The notes beneath the pieces were generated by a model, which worked only from the letters and a program-made list of their open reading frames with translations, searched no databases and was not told the origin of the DNA. From contig JAGNDO010000016.1 in assembly GCA_018003515.1 (NCBI GenBank), forward strand, positions 1 through 64,000: a DNA stretch of 64,000 bases. The letters run 5' to 3'. Shown here one piece after another: positions 1 to 8,512 of this stretch. Numbering within the stretch: the stretch's first letter is position 1; every line of letters begins with the position of its first letter. This DNA comes from Caldilineaceae bacterium (GTDB lineage: Bacteria > Chloroflexota > Anaerolineae > Caldilineales > Caldilineaceae). Position numbers and translations under genes: made by a program.

Positions 1-1
1 G

Positions 2-964
2 GCCGGGGGCGTGGCCGGTCTGCTCTTTTTGCCCTGGCTCCAGATCATGCTGCAAGGCCGACTGGCTCGCATCGCCACCAGCATCCTGGCCGCCGGGGGC
101 ACGGCGGACACCAGCGCCGAGGGCGAGATGGCTATGTGGGGTTCCACCGCCACCTATTTCCCCGACTATTTCTGGATGCTCGCCCTGGCCGCCCTCGTCC
201 TGGCCCTGGTCTGGCGGCGCACCCTGGCCGTCCCCCTGATCCTGTGGGCCGGGGTCAGCTTTCTCCTCACCAACCCCCACGTCGCCAGCCTGCCCGGCAC
301 AGGCATCATCTCCAACTTCGCCCTGATCATCGCCCTCTACATCCCCATCGGCCTGCTTTTGGGCTGGGTTATCGGGGCTTTTTTGGAAAAATTCAGCACA
401 ATAGCTTGGCAAAGCGCCGGGGGGGCCACACTTCTGATCGCCGCCCTCATCATCGGCTTGCCTCAACAAGCCAGGGTCGTGGACCCCTTCTATCAACTAG
501 TCACCCAGGAAGATCTGCAAACCTTCGCCTGGATCGGCACCCAAACCCCGGCGGAGAGCCGTTTCTTGGTCAACGGGCTGTTGGTCTATGGGGAAGGGGC
601 CGTGGCGGGTACGGATGCGGGCTGGTGGCTGACCTACTACACCCGCCGGGCCAGCACACTCCCCCCCATCACCTACCTGGCCGAGGCCCTGGCCCCAAGC
701 CTGAACCTGGACACCCCCCGACGCATCGCCGCGGACGTGCGCGCCAGCCAGGGCGACCCGGCCCAGGTCCAGGCCATCCTGTGCCGAGAAGGCATCACCC
801 ACATCTTTCTGGGCCAGCGCCGGGGCAGCGCGGCCATAGGCAGCCAAGAATTGATCCCCGAAGCCTGGCTGGTGGACAAACCCCACCTCACCCTGGCCAT
901 GCGCATCGGCCGCGCCGACGTATGGGCCTTTGATCGAACAACGTGCGGCGGAGATTCAAAATAG
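2..964 (+). CDS. C-terminal part of a polytopic membrane protein (5'-truncated)
   Basis: The reading frame is open to the left edge, so the gene begins outside the window; the GTG at 11 is only the first possible start inside it. The first half has about four hydrophobic segments: near the start, two around residues 50-90, and others around 95-150. A soluble tail of about 160 residues follows, with motifs such as GTDAGWW. This layout, with helices followed by a soluble C-terminal domain after the last helix, resembles GT-C type glycosyltransferases or related undescribed membrane proteins, but no catalytic motif is visible here, so no function is assigned. The stop codon TAG falls exactly at the first bases of the inverted-repeat element that follows. 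Confidence 0.7.
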   Translation, partial: AGGVAGLLFLPWLQIMLQGRLARIATSILAAGGTADTSAEGEMAMWGSTATYFPDYFWMLALAALVLALVWRRTLAVPLILWAGVSFLLTNPHVASLPGTGIISNFALIIALYIPIGLLLGWVIGAFLEKFSTIAWQSAGGATLLIAALIIGLPQQARVVDPFYQLVTQEDLQTFAWIGTQTPAESRFLVNGLLVYGEGAVAGTDAGWWLTYYTRRASTLPPITYLAEALAPSLNLDTPRRIAADVRASQGDPAQVQAILCREGITHIFLGQRRGSAAIGSQELIPEAWLVDKPHLTLAMRIGRADVWAFDRTTCGGDSK

Positions 965-1063
965 AACGCGGATCAAACGGATCGAACAGATAAAAACGGA
1001 TCTTTTTTTGATCAGAAGAAATCCGTTTTAATCCGTCAAATCCGTTTGATCCGTGTTCTATTT
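959..1063. repeat. Inverted-repeat element of the GATCCGT family, copy 1
   Basis: The two ends are mirror images: aaatagaac at the left and gttctattt at the right. The interior is built of repeated GGATC/ACGGAT units facing ATCCGT units, so a long imperfect hairpin is possible. Related elements lie at 10101-10197 and 56391-56505. The left end supplies the TAG stop of the preceding gene. Confidence 0.75.
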
Positions 1064-1126
1064 GTTCAAATTTCCACCGCACCCATTCCTGTGCTACAAT
1101 TTCTTCCGCACATCCACGCTTTTTTT

Positions 1127-1199
1127 GCGCCTGTAGCTCAGTGGATAGAGCACTGGTCTTCGGAACCAGGTGTCAGGGGTTCGAATCCCTTCAGGCGTA
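1127..1199 (+). tRNA. tRNA-Arg(TCG)
   Basis: A 73-base cloverleaf. The acceptor stem GCGCCTG pairs with CAGGCGT (one G-U), the D-stem is GCTC/GAGC, and the anticodon stem CTGGT/ACCAG encloses the loop CTTCGGA with anticodon TCG. The T-arm is AGGGG-TTCGAAT-CCCTT. The discriminator base is A. CCA is not encoded. A strong hairpin follows eight bases later. Confidence 0.95.
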
Positions 1200-1207
1200 C
1201 ACGCACA

Positions 1208-1243
1208 GCCCCGGAACGAGACTCGTTCCGGGGCCGCTTTTTA
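1208..1243 (+). terminator. Rho-independent terminator of the tRNA gene
   Basis: An 11 bp GC-rich stem, GCCCCGGAACG facing CGTTCCGGGGC around a short loop, is followed by a T-rich stretch. Confidence 0.85.
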
Positions 1244-1276
1244 TCTATGCACCACCCATTTAAGGAGTCAACGATT

Positions 1277-2284
1277 ATGCCCGTACCCACTGATCCATTC
1301 CACATCCACATCCCCGGCAGCCTGTCGGACCATGCCCGATCTGTGCTGACCGCGGCCCTTGACCCATCCATTGTCCTGGGGCTGAACGAGCCGGGGGCGG
1401 ACGCGGGGCAATACCGAATTTTGGTCAGCGGGCGGCCCAAGCGAGAACAGCTTGAGGCCAACCCGGATCTGCAAGCCGTGATTGTGCCCTTTGCCGGTGT
1501 GCCGCCGGAGACCCGCACGCTGGTGGAGGAGGATTTCCCCCATCTCACGGTCCACAACCTGCACCACAACGCGGACGCCACCGCGGAGATGGCCTTTGCC
1601 CTGCTGCTGGCTGCGGCCAAGTTCATCGTCCACGATGACCGGGCCTTGCGCCGCCACGACTGGACGCCCCGCTACGAATCCAGCCGCAGCCTGGGCTTGG
1701 CCGGAAAAACGGCCTTGGTCCTGGGCTATGGGGCCATCGGTCAGCGGGTGGCCCGCATGTGCCGGGGCATGGACATGCAAGTCCTGGCCACCAAACGCAC
1801 GGCCACCCAGGTGGAAAGCCCCGCCGAAGGCATCCACATCCACCCGCCCCAGGACCTGCCCGCCCTCCTGCCCCAGGCGGACGCGGTGATCGTCTGTCTT
1901 CCCCAAACCCCGGAAACCACGGGGCTGTTGGGGGGAGCCGAGTTGGCCCTGCTGCCCAAGGGGGCCGTCCTGGCCAACATCGGGCGGGGACCTATCGTGG
2001 ATCAGGCCGCGCTCTACGCGGCCCTGGCTTCCGGCCATCTGCGCGCCGCGGGGCTGGATGTGTGGTACAACTATCCCGAAACCGAAGAAAGTCGCACCCA
2101 TACGCCACCGGCCGACTTCCCCTTCCACGAACTGGACAATGTGGTCATGACCCCCCACCGGGGCGGCGCGCTGGAAGAGATCGAAACCGAGACCCTGCGC
2201 ATGCAGGCTCTGGCCGTTCTCCTCAACACCGCCGCCCAGGGCTCGCCCATGCCGAATCGGGTGGATTTGGGGCTTGGGTACTGA
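1277..2284 (+). CDS. D-2-hydroxyacid dehydrogenase, NAD(P)-dependent
   Basis: A 335-residue cytosolic oxidoreductase of the D-isomer-specific 2-hydroxyacid dehydrogenase family, which interconverts 2-keto acids and D-2-hydroxyacids. Visible hallmarks are the Rossmann motif GYGAIG (residues 151-156), the NIGRGPIVD block with the substrate-binding Arg at about 237, and the catalytic His in TPHRGG at about 294. The start at ATG 1277 is chosen because AAGGAG lies just upstream; an in-frame extension upstream would run through the tRNA gene. Length is normal for the family. The substrate cannot be read from sequence. It sits alone downstream of the tRNA terminator and ends at a block of mirrored heptamer repeats. 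Confidence 0.9.
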   Translation: MPVPTDPFHIHIPGSLSDHARSVLTAALDPSIVLGLNEPGADAGQYRILVSGRPKREQLEANPDLQAVIVPFAGVPPETRTLVEEDFPHLTVHNLHHNADATAEMAFALLLAAAKFIVHDDRALRRHDWTPRYESSRSLGLAGKTALVLGYGAIGQRVARMCRGMDMQVLATKRTATQVESPAEGIHIHPPQDLPALLPQADAVIVCLPQTPETTGLLGGAELALLPKGAVLANIGRGPIVDQAALYAALASGHLRAAGLDVWYNYPETEESRTHTPPADFPFHELDNVVMTPHRGGALEEIETETLRMQALAVLLNTAAQGSPMPNRVDLGLGY

Positions 2285-2285
2285 G

Positions 2286-2357
2286 CGGGTGAAGGGGTGA
2301 GCGGGTGAAAGGGTGAAAATCACCCGCTCACCCCTTCACCCGCTCACCCCTTCAGCT
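2286..2357. repeat. Mirrored heptamer repeat (GGGTGAA/GGGTGAG type)
   Basis: Several copies of GGGTGAA/GGGTGAG read left to right, followed by the reverse complement (TTCACCC/CTCACCC). Together they can form a long hairpin between two convergent genes. The same repeat sequence recurs at 14902, 46008 and 51411. Confidence 0.85.
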
Positions 2358-3746
2358 TCACGCCGCTCGTTCGGCTTCGATCTCGCCCAGGACGCGGCGC
2401 AGGATTTCGAAGCCGAGGTCGGCTTCTTCCATGGTCAGGATTAGGGGGGGGCTGAGGCGCATGACTTTTTGACCGGCGGGCAGGGTGAGTAGCCCGTTGT
2501 GGAAGCAGCGCACCATGAGTTCGTTGGTCGCTTCTTTGTCCACCAGTTCGATGCCAATCATCAGCCCCTTGCCCCGCACATCCGCCACCAGGCTGGATGT
2601 GTCCAGCAATTCCTCGCAACGGGCCTTCAGGTGTGCGCCGACCCGCTGGGCGTTCGCCATCAGCTCCGTCTCCACCAAATCAATGGTCTCCAGCGCAGCC
2701 GCGCAGCCCAGAGGCGAGCCGCCCCAGGTGCTGCCGTGCGCGCCCCGATGCCAGGACATGATGTGCGCCGGGGCCATAAACGCGCCGATGGGCACGCCGC
2801 TGGCAATGCCCTTGGCCATGCAGATGATGTCCGGCTGCACATTCCAATGTTCCATGGCGAACATCTTGCCTGTGCGCCCAAAACCACTCTGCACCTCGTC
2901 GGCAATCAGCAGGATGCCGTGTTCGTCGCAGATCTCCCGCAGACGTTGCATGAAGCCGTTGGGCGGCACAATATAGCCACCCTCACCCTGGATCGGCTCG
3001 ACGATGATGGCGGCCACTTCGTCCGCCGGGATGGTGGTCTGGAAGAGCGGATTCAGTTGATGGTCGGCAAACTGGCGGCCCCATGCGCGCTCGTCCATGT
3101 CGGTCGGGCAGTCGCTGGCATTGGGGAACATGATATGTTCCACCCCGCTCAACAGGGGACCGAAGCCTTTGCGATAGACATATTTGCTCGCCGTCAGGCT
3201 CAGGGAACCCAGGGTGCGACCATGAAAGGAGCCGCGGAAGGCGATGACGCGCTGGCGTTTCGTGTAATAGCGGGCTAGTTTTATCGCCCCTTCCACGGAT
3301 TCCGTGCCGCTGTTGCTGAGAAAGGCGCGCCACGGGTCTGTGTGCTTGCCCTTGGGGGCCAGGGTCACCAGTTTGGCCGCCAGCTCCCCGTAGCCTGGAC
3401 TATAAAAGTCCGCACCACAAATGTGGACCATGCGGGCCACTTGCTCTTGCACGGCCTTGACAATGCGGGGGTGGCTATGACCGGTAGTGCAAACCGCAAT
3501 CCCCGCCATAAAGTCCAAAAAGCGGTTGCCGTCCACATCAGTGACCCAGCAACCCTCCCCTTCTTTCGGCACCAAGTCATAAACCCGGCCCAGACTGGGG
3601 CTGGTGGTGGCTTCGTCTTGGGCGATGAGGGCGGCCGCCTTGGGGCCGGGCAACGGGGTGCGAATCTGCACCCCCTTCTGGGCGGAAGACAAGGCGGCGG
3701 ATTGGACGGGTGATTGGACAACGGGGCGGTTCAGCACAACGGTCAT
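2358..3746 (-). CDS. Class III PLP-dependent aminotransferase (acetylornithine/4-aminobutyrate type)
   Basis: A 462-residue fold-type I transaminase that moves an amino group, usually from an omega-amino donor, to a 2-oxoacid. Motifs in order are the SNSGTESVEGA phosphate-binding loop (about 144-154), FHGRT (174-178), the PLP-ring Asp in IADEVQSGFGRTG (about 281-293) and the Schiff-base Lys in MAKGIASG (Lys312). The start is the ATG at 3746, preceded by AAGGAGG at the correct spacing; the frame extends 64 codons further upstream without any ribosome binding site. Sequence style places it among acetylornithine/GABA aminotransferases, but the exact substrate is not resolved. It is monocistronic and faces the dehydrogenase at 1277 tail to tail. 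Confidence 0.9.
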   Translation of the reverse strand: MTVVLNRPVVQSPVQSAALSSAQKGVQIRTPLPGPKAAALIAQDEATTSPSLGRVYDLVPKEGEGCWVTDVDGNRFLDFMAGIAVCTTGHSHPRIVKAVQEQVARMVHICGADFYSPGYGELAAKLVTLAPKGKHTDPWRAFLSNSGTESVEGAIKLARYYTKRQRVIAFRGSFHGRTLGSLSLTASKYVYRKGFGPLLSGVEHIMFPNASDCPTDMDERAWGRQFADHQLNPLFQTTIPADEVAAIIVEPIQGEGGYIVPPNGFMQRLREICDEHGILLIADEVQSGFGRTGKMFAMEHWNVQPDIICMAKGIASGVPIGAFMAPAHIMSWHRGAHGSTWGGSPLGCAAALETIDLVETELMANAQRVGAHLKARCEELLDTSSLVADVRGKGLMIGIELVDKEATNELMVRCFHNGLLTLPAGQKVMRLSPPLILTMEEADLGFEILRRVLGEIEAERAA

Positions 3747-3949
3747 AACAACCTCCTTCGATTGTGTGGACCCGACATCGGCGTCGGGTTCAAATAAATT
3801 GGAATCGGTCTGATTCCCAAAAACGACAGTAAGCAGGAACAAAACCGAATATGGCACCCGTGCCCAAGGGCGCGGATGCCATATTTGTACCTGTTCGTGC
3901 TTGCTTTCATTGTAAGCTGGGGAAGGATAAGTCGTCAAGATGGGCGGAG

Positions 3950-4024
3950 GTAGGGGTTTGGGTGGAAACGAGAGCGGGCTGAATTTTCAATCCGGCCCGC
4001 TCTCGTTTCCACCCAAACCCCTAC
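3950..4024. terminator. Perfect 29-bp-arm hairpin at the end of the liv operon
   Basis: The arms at 3950-3978 and 3996-4024 are exact reverse complements, with a 17-base loop. The right arm overlaps the stop codon of livF. The arms are flanked by few T residues, so it may act as an mRNA-stabilising 3' hairpin as much as a terminator. Confidence 0.7.
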
Positions 4025-4737
4025 TATTCTCCCAAATAGGCCTTTCGGACGGTTTCGTCCTTTTGCAACGCCGACGCCTCTCCCTGCAAGACAATGCGCC
4101 CGGTCTGCAAGACGTAGCCCCGATGGGCGATTTGCAGCGCGCCCAGGGCGTTCTGCTCCACCAGGAGGATGGTCATGCCCTGGGCGTTGATGTCGCGGAT
4201 AGTGGTGAAGATCAGCTCCACCAACATGGGGGCCAGGCCCATGCTCGGCTCGTCAAGCAGAAGCAGCCGGGGCCGGGCCATGAGGGCGCGACCGATGGCC
4301 AACATCTGCTGCTCACCGCCGGAGAGGGTGCCGCCATTTTGGTGGGTGCGCTCTTGGAGCCGAGGGAAAAGAGAGAAAACGTAGTCCAGATCCTGCTTGA
4401 TCCCGGCCTGATCCGTGCGGTTGAACGCGCCCATTTCCAGATTTTCCAGCACGGTCAGCCGGGGGAAGATCCAGCGGCCTTCGGGGGCCTGGCCCACGCC
4501 CCGGGTGGAGACCACGTGGGCGGGCAGGCCGTCGATGCGCTGGCCTTCCAGCGTGACCGTGCCCCGGCGGGGGGAGATCAGCCCGGAGATGGTGCGGATG
4601 GTGGTACTCTTGCCCGCGCCGTTGGAGCCGATCAGGGTGACGATCTCCCCCTGATCCACGTGGAGGGAGATGCCCTTGAGGGCGTGGATGTGGCCGTAGA
4701 ATGAGTGGACATTGTCCAAAGTCAGCATGTGGTCCAT
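4024..4737 (-). CDS. livF: Branched-chain amino acid ABC transporter, ATP-binding protein LivF
   Basis: A 237-residue ATPase of the hydrophobic amino acid uptake (HAAT) family, working at the inner face of the membrane with LivG. It shows Walker A GSNGAGKST (about 37-45), the signature LSGGEQQML and Walker B LLLLDEPSMGL. It is the last gene of the five-gene liv operon. The ATG at 4737 follows the livG stop by one base, and its ribosome binding site GGAGG is inside the last codons of livG, which suggests translational coupling. Its stop codon is part of a perfect hairpin. Confidence 0.95.
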   Translation of the reverse strand: MDHMLTLDNVHSFYGHIHALKGISLHVDQGEIVTLIGSNGAGKSTTIRTISGLISPRRGTVTLEGQRIDGLPAHVVSTRGVGQAPEGRWIFPRLTVLENLEMGAFNRTDQAGIKQDLDYVFSLFPRLQERTHQNGGTLSGGEQQMLAIGRALMARPRLLLLDEPSMGLAPMLVELIFTTIRDINAQGMTILLVEQNALGALQIAHRGYVLQTGRIVLQGEASALQKDETVRKAYLGE

Positions 4738-4738
4738 A

Positions 4739-5518
4739 TCAAGCTGCCTCCGCTGCGGCTTTGCCCAGATAGGCTTCGATCACCCTGGGGTTGCGTTGAA
4801 TCTCCTTGGGCGTGCCCTCGGCGATCTTCTTGCCATAGTCCAGCACGGTGATGCGGTCCGAGATGCCCATGACCACCTTCATGTCATGCTCGATGAGCAG
4901 GATGGTGACGCCCCGCACGTCCCGCAGTTGGCGGATGAAGTCTGTGAGGGCTTGGGTCTCCCGGGGGTTCATGCCGGCGGAGGGTTCATCCAGCAGGATC
5001 AGCTTGGGTTCCGTGGCCAAGGCCCGGGCGATCTCCAGACGGCGCTGGCTGCCGTAGGGCAGGTTTTTGGCGATGGAACCCATCTGCTCGTCGGTCAGCC
5101 CCACAAAGGAGAGGAGTTCCCGGCCTTTGCGGGCGGCCTCGGCCTCCTCCTTCACCATGCGCGGGGTGCGCAGGAGGGCATCCACCCACGAGGAGCGCAG
5201 ACGGCAGTTCATGCCCACCAGCACATTTTCCAGGGCGGTCATGTTGTTGAAGAGGCGGATGTTTTGAAAGGTGCGGGCCACCCCCAGGGCCGTGACCTTG
5301 GCCGGGCGCAGCTTGCCCAGCCGGTGGCCGTCAAAGGTCAAGGTGCCGGAGGTGGGGGTGTAGATCCCGGTCACCATGTTGAAAAAGGTAGTCTTGCCCG
5401 CGCCGTTGGGACCGATCAGGCTGGCGATGATGCCCGGCTCGATGGCCATATCCACGCCGTCCACGGCGGTGAGGCCGCCAAAGCGTTTGGTCAGTTTTTG
5501 GGCTTCTAAGAGGGCCAT
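4739..5518 (-). CDS. livG: Branched-chain amino acid ABC transporter, ATP-binding protein LivG
   Basis: A 259-residue ATPase subunit that pairs with LivF. It has Walker A GPNGAGKTT near residue 37 and the LivG-typical degenerate signature LPYGSQRRLEIARAL in place of LSGGQ. Walker B is LILLDEPSAGMN, and the switch His is in IEHDMKVVM. The C-terminal stretch with EAYLG is typical of the BCA_ABC_TP_C extension. The start ATG lies one base after the livM stop codon, so livM-livG-livF are packed with almost no gaps. Confidence 0.95.
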   Translation of the reverse strand: MALLEAQKLTKRFGGLTAVDGVDMAIEPGIIASLIGPNGAGKTTFFNMVTGIYTPTSGTLTFDGHRLGKLRPAKVTALGVARTFQNIRLFNNMTALENVLVGMNCRLRSSWVDALLRTPRMVKEEAEAARKGRELLSFVGLTDEQMGSIAKNLPYGSQRRLEIARALATEPKLILLDEPSAGMNPRETQALTDFIRQLRDVRGVTILLIEHDMKVVMGISDRITVLDYGKKIAEGTPKEIQRNPRVIEAYLGKAAAEAA

Positions 5519-5519
5519 A

Positions 5520-7445
5520 TCAGCTCACCTCCCCGGCAATTTGTACCCTGGCTTCTTCAATTTCGTCCATCTCGCCAAAGAAGAAGTCGTCGTCATCGTC
5601 CCCGTGCAGTTCGGCCTTGCGGGCGGCAGAGGGGAAGATGCCCTCGGGCCGCATGACCATGACGGCGATCAGCCCGGCGGCATACATCACCCAGCGCCAC
5701 TTTTGCAGCACATCGCCGCCGGGCACAAACTGGGGCACCACCTGGGCCAGGATCACCCGGTCGAAGAGGGTGATGATCAATCCGCCCATGAGTACGCCCC
5801 AGATATTGCCCATGCCGCTGACGATCACGATAATCAACAGGAAGATGGAGACCAAAAAGCTAAAGAGTTCGGGGAAGATAGCCTGGATCATGGCGGCGTA
5901 GATGGAGCCGGCCAGACCGCTGAAGGAGGCACCCAGGGCAAAGGCCAGCAATTTGGTGCGGATCAGGTTGACGCCCATGGCGTCCGCCGCGGTCTCGTCC
6001 TCGCGGATGGCCATCCACGCCCGGCCCATGCGGGAATTTTCCAGGCGCAAGGCCCCCACCAGGACGATGATCCCGGCGATGGCGATCAGGTAGTACCACT
6101 GCATGGGCGGCTTGACCACGATGGAATTGAAGAGGGTCAGGGTGTCCACCCCCACCTCGTGGCCGAAGATGAAGGGGCGGCCCACGGGGTTCATGCCCTG
6201 GGGGCCGTTGGTCAGATTGAAGCCTTTGAGCTCGGTGCCGATCAGATAGATTTCGGTAAAGGGGATCTTGATCTTGATCTCCCACAGCTCCCGGATCAGC
6301 CGGGGCACGATCTCGCCGAAGGCCAGGGTGACGATGGCCAGATAGTCCCCCCGCAGACGCAGGGTGGGTGCGCCGATGATCACCCCGAAGAGGGCGGCCA
6401 TGACCACGCTGATAAAGATCACCACCCAGAAGCTCCACTCCATGCCCAAGTTGGGCCAGGTGAAGACGCCCACGGTATAGGCCCCGATGGCGAAGAAGGC
6501 GGCATAGCCCAGATCCAGCAACCCCGCGAAGCCGACCACGATGTTTAGCCCCAAGGCCAAGACCACAAAAAGCAGCGCGGTATTCACACTGATCAGCAAA
6601 GACAAGCTGGTCACTTGCTCCAGCCAAGCCACGATGAAGGGGAAGGCCAGGAGCAGGAGGAAGACCGTCACGATGCTCGTGGTGCGGCGCAGGGGCTTGG
6701 GCACCAGCCGCATCAGCCGGGTGGCAATGGAGCCTGATTCCTGGCTGCGGGGGGCACGGCGGCGCAGGGGCAGAGTCACCCCGGTGTAGAGCAGGGAGAG
6801 GGCCTTTTTCAGCCGGGCCTGGCTCTGTTCCACGGTCAGGACCAGGCCGGGGGTGGCATCGAAGCCAAAATAGGCCAAGATGTCATGCCGGTGCAGGTCG
6901 GCAAAGCGCACGCCGAAGAGGAAGGAGGCCGCCCCGCTGAGCAGCAGGTAGATCACAAAAAAGAGCACGCCCAGTTCCAACTGATCCGCCTGGGTTTTGG
7001 ACGAGGCGGCGAAGAGGACCACGAAGAAGACCACGGCCACAATGCTCAGTGTGGTGGCCGTGCGCCGGTCCCCTTGCCAGCGGGCGCTGAGGATGATGTA
7101 GAGCAAGGCTAGAAAAACCAGCCCGGTGATCAGGTTTTGGGTGGTCAGAAAGACCCCCAGCCCGACCAACAGGGAGATGGAGGCCAGCACTTGCAGGATC
7201 ACCAGGGCATAGTAGCCCAGGCGGTTGCCCACGGAGAGGGTATAGGCCACCCCGGCCAGCACCACGCCCAGAAGGATGCCCAGCCAGCCCAGCCCGCCAT
7301 ATTGGGTGAGCAGGGCCGGTCCCAGGGCCAGGAGCATGAAGGATTCGATGACGACCACCAACTGCCAGTTGGCAATGCCCGGCGGGCGAAGGGGACGAAC
7401 AGCGTTTTCTTGCACAGGGAGTTTGGGGTTTAGTTGTGCGCTCAT
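5520..7445 (-). CDS. livM: Branched-chain amino acid ABC transporter permease LivM with long N-terminal membrane extension
   Basis: A 641-residue permease, about twice the usual LivM length. The C-terminal part, from about residue 270 (FLLLLAFPF, then NIVVGFAGLLDLGYAAFFAIGAY), is a normal LivM, including the EAA-like AIREDETAADAMGVN loop that contacts the ATPases. The first 200 residues carry about six further hydrophobic segments and a positively charged linker with no recognised domain. The start is the ATG at 7445, which overlaps the livH stop as ATGA; a longer frame to 7535 would run inside livH. The extension could be a separate membrane module fused to the permease. Confidence 0.9.
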   Translation of the reverse strand: MSAQLNPKLPVQENAVRPLRPPGIANWQLVVVIESFMLLALGPALLTQYGGLGWLGILLGVVLAGVAYTLSVGNRLGYYALVILQVLASISLLVGLGVFLTTQNLITGLVFLALLYIILSARWQGDRRTATTLSIVAVVFFVVLFAASSKTQADQLELGVLFFVIYLLLSGAASFLFGVRFADLHRHDILAYFGFDATPGLVLTVEQSQARLKKALSLLYTGVTLPLRRRAPRSQESGSIATRLMRLVPKPLRRTTSIVTVFLLLLAFPFIVAWLEQVTSLSLLISVNTALLFVVLALGLNIVVGFAGLLDLGYAAFFAIGAYTVGVFTWPNLGMEWSFWVVIFISVVMAALFGVIIGAPTLRLRGDYLAIVTLAFGEIVPRLIRELWEIKIKIPFTEIYLIGTELKGFNLTNGPQGMNPVGRPFIFGHEVGVDTLTLFNSIVVKPPMQWYYLIAIAGIIVLVGALRLENSRMGRAWMAIREDETAADAMGVNLIRTKLLAFALGASFSGLAGSIYAAMIQAIFPELFSFLVSIFLLIIVIVSGMGNIWGVLMGGLIITLFDRVILAQVVPQFVPGGDVLQKWRWVMYAAGLIAVMVMRPEGIFPSAARKAELHGDDDDDFFFGEMDEIEEARVQIAGEVS

Positions 7446-8380
7446 GCTTTTTCCGCCTCCCCCTGGCCCAGCAGCCCTTGGGGCCGGAAGACCAGCACCA
7501 GGATCAGGATGCCAAAGATCACGGCCCGGGTCCATTGGGCGGCCAGATATTGGTCGCTAAAGGCTTTGATAAAGCCGATGATAAAGCCGCCCAACAAGGC
7601 CCCGGTGATGTTGCCAATGCCCCCAAAGACGGCGGCGGTGAAGGCGAAAAGACCGGCGTCAAAGCCCATCAAATAGCGGCCCGTGTGCAGGAAGTTGCCA
7701 AAAATCATGCCGGCCGCCCCGGCCATAGCCCCGCCGATGAAGAAGGTGATCATGATCACCCGCTCCACGTCGATGCCCATGATGGCGGCGGCGTTGGCGT
7801 TTTGGGCCGTGGCCCGCATGGCCTTGCCCAATTTGGTGCGCTGCACAAAGAGGCGCAGACCGATCATGAGGGGGATGGTGACGCCGATCAGGAGCAGATC
7901 CTGGGTGGTGAAGAGGATGTTGGTGTCCATGCCGAACCATTCCCGCAGGATGTCCACCCGGGGGAAGAAGTCGGGATAGTTGATCTGGCTGGGGCCGTAC
8001 CAGTTGGCGAAGATGTTTTGCAGGGCAAAGGACATGCCCACCGCGGTGATCAACGGGGCCAGCCTGGGGGCTTTGCGCAAGGGCCGATAGGCCACCCTGT
8101 CGATGGCCACATTGAGAATCCCCGTCAGCAGCATGGTCAGGGCCAACACCACCCCGAACATCCAGATCAGCTCAAAGCCATACAGGGTGCCCTCGGCCCC
8201 GTAGAGGCGGAAGAGGGTGAGGGAGATCAGAAAGCCAAAGGTAAAGAGATCCCCGTGGGCAAAGTTGATCAGTTCGATAATGCCATAGACCATCGTATAG
8301 CCCAGAGCGATCAGGGCCAGATAGGCTCCGATGGTCAGGCCGTTTAGGGCTTGTTGAAGTAGAACTTCGGTTAGAGACAC
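7442..8380 (-). CDS. livH: Branched-chain amino acid ABC transporter permease LivH
   Basis: A 312-residue inner-membrane permease. The N-terminal NGLTIGAYLALIALGYTMVYG and the GMSFALQNI region are typical of LivH, as is the QNANAAAIMGIDVERV coupling loop. A GTG start at 8380 is preferred because GAGG sits seven bases upstream. Another in-frame GTG at 8419 has no Shine-Dalgarno sequence. A hairpin separates this gene from the binding-protein gene upstream, while the downstream end overlaps livM by four bases. Confidence 0.9.
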   Translation of the reverse strand: MSLTEVLLQQALNGLTIGAYLALIALGYTMVYGIIELINFAHGDLFTFGFLISLTLFRLYGAEGTLYGFELIWMFGVVLALTMLLTGILNVAIDRVAYRPLRKAPRLAPLITAVGMSFALQNIFANWYGPSQINYPDFFPRVDILREWFGMDTNILFTTQDLLLIGVTIPLMIGLRLFVQRTKLGKAMRATAQNANAAAIMGIDVERVIMITFFIGGAMAGAAGMIFGNFLHTGRYLMGFDAGLFAFTAAVFGGIGNITGALLGGFIIGFIKAFSDQYLAAQWTRAVIFGILILVLVFRPQGLLGQGEAEKA

Positions 8381-8458
8381 GCTGACACCTCGGGAAAGTG
8401 GATGGGCTTGGGAAGCCACGGGTGGAGGGGCGTGATGGTGAACGACAGAGGAAAAACC

Positions 8459-8501
8459 GTGGGTGGTGTGCAGATCAGTTCATCCTCTGCACACCACCCA
8501 C
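8459..8501. terminator. Intercistronic hairpin between livK and livH
   Basis: 16 bp exact arms (8459-8474 and 8486-8501) enclose an 11-base loop and have no T-run. Such hairpins after a binding-protein gene commonly stabilise its mRNA or cause partial termination, giving more binding protein than permease. Confidence 0.7.
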
Positions 8502-8512
8502 CATAGAACAGT

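Noticed and set aside
1046-1276. N-terminal extension of the dehydrogenase through the tRNA gene
   Set aside because: A tRNA and its terminator lie inside it, and ATG 1277 has a strong ribosome binding site.
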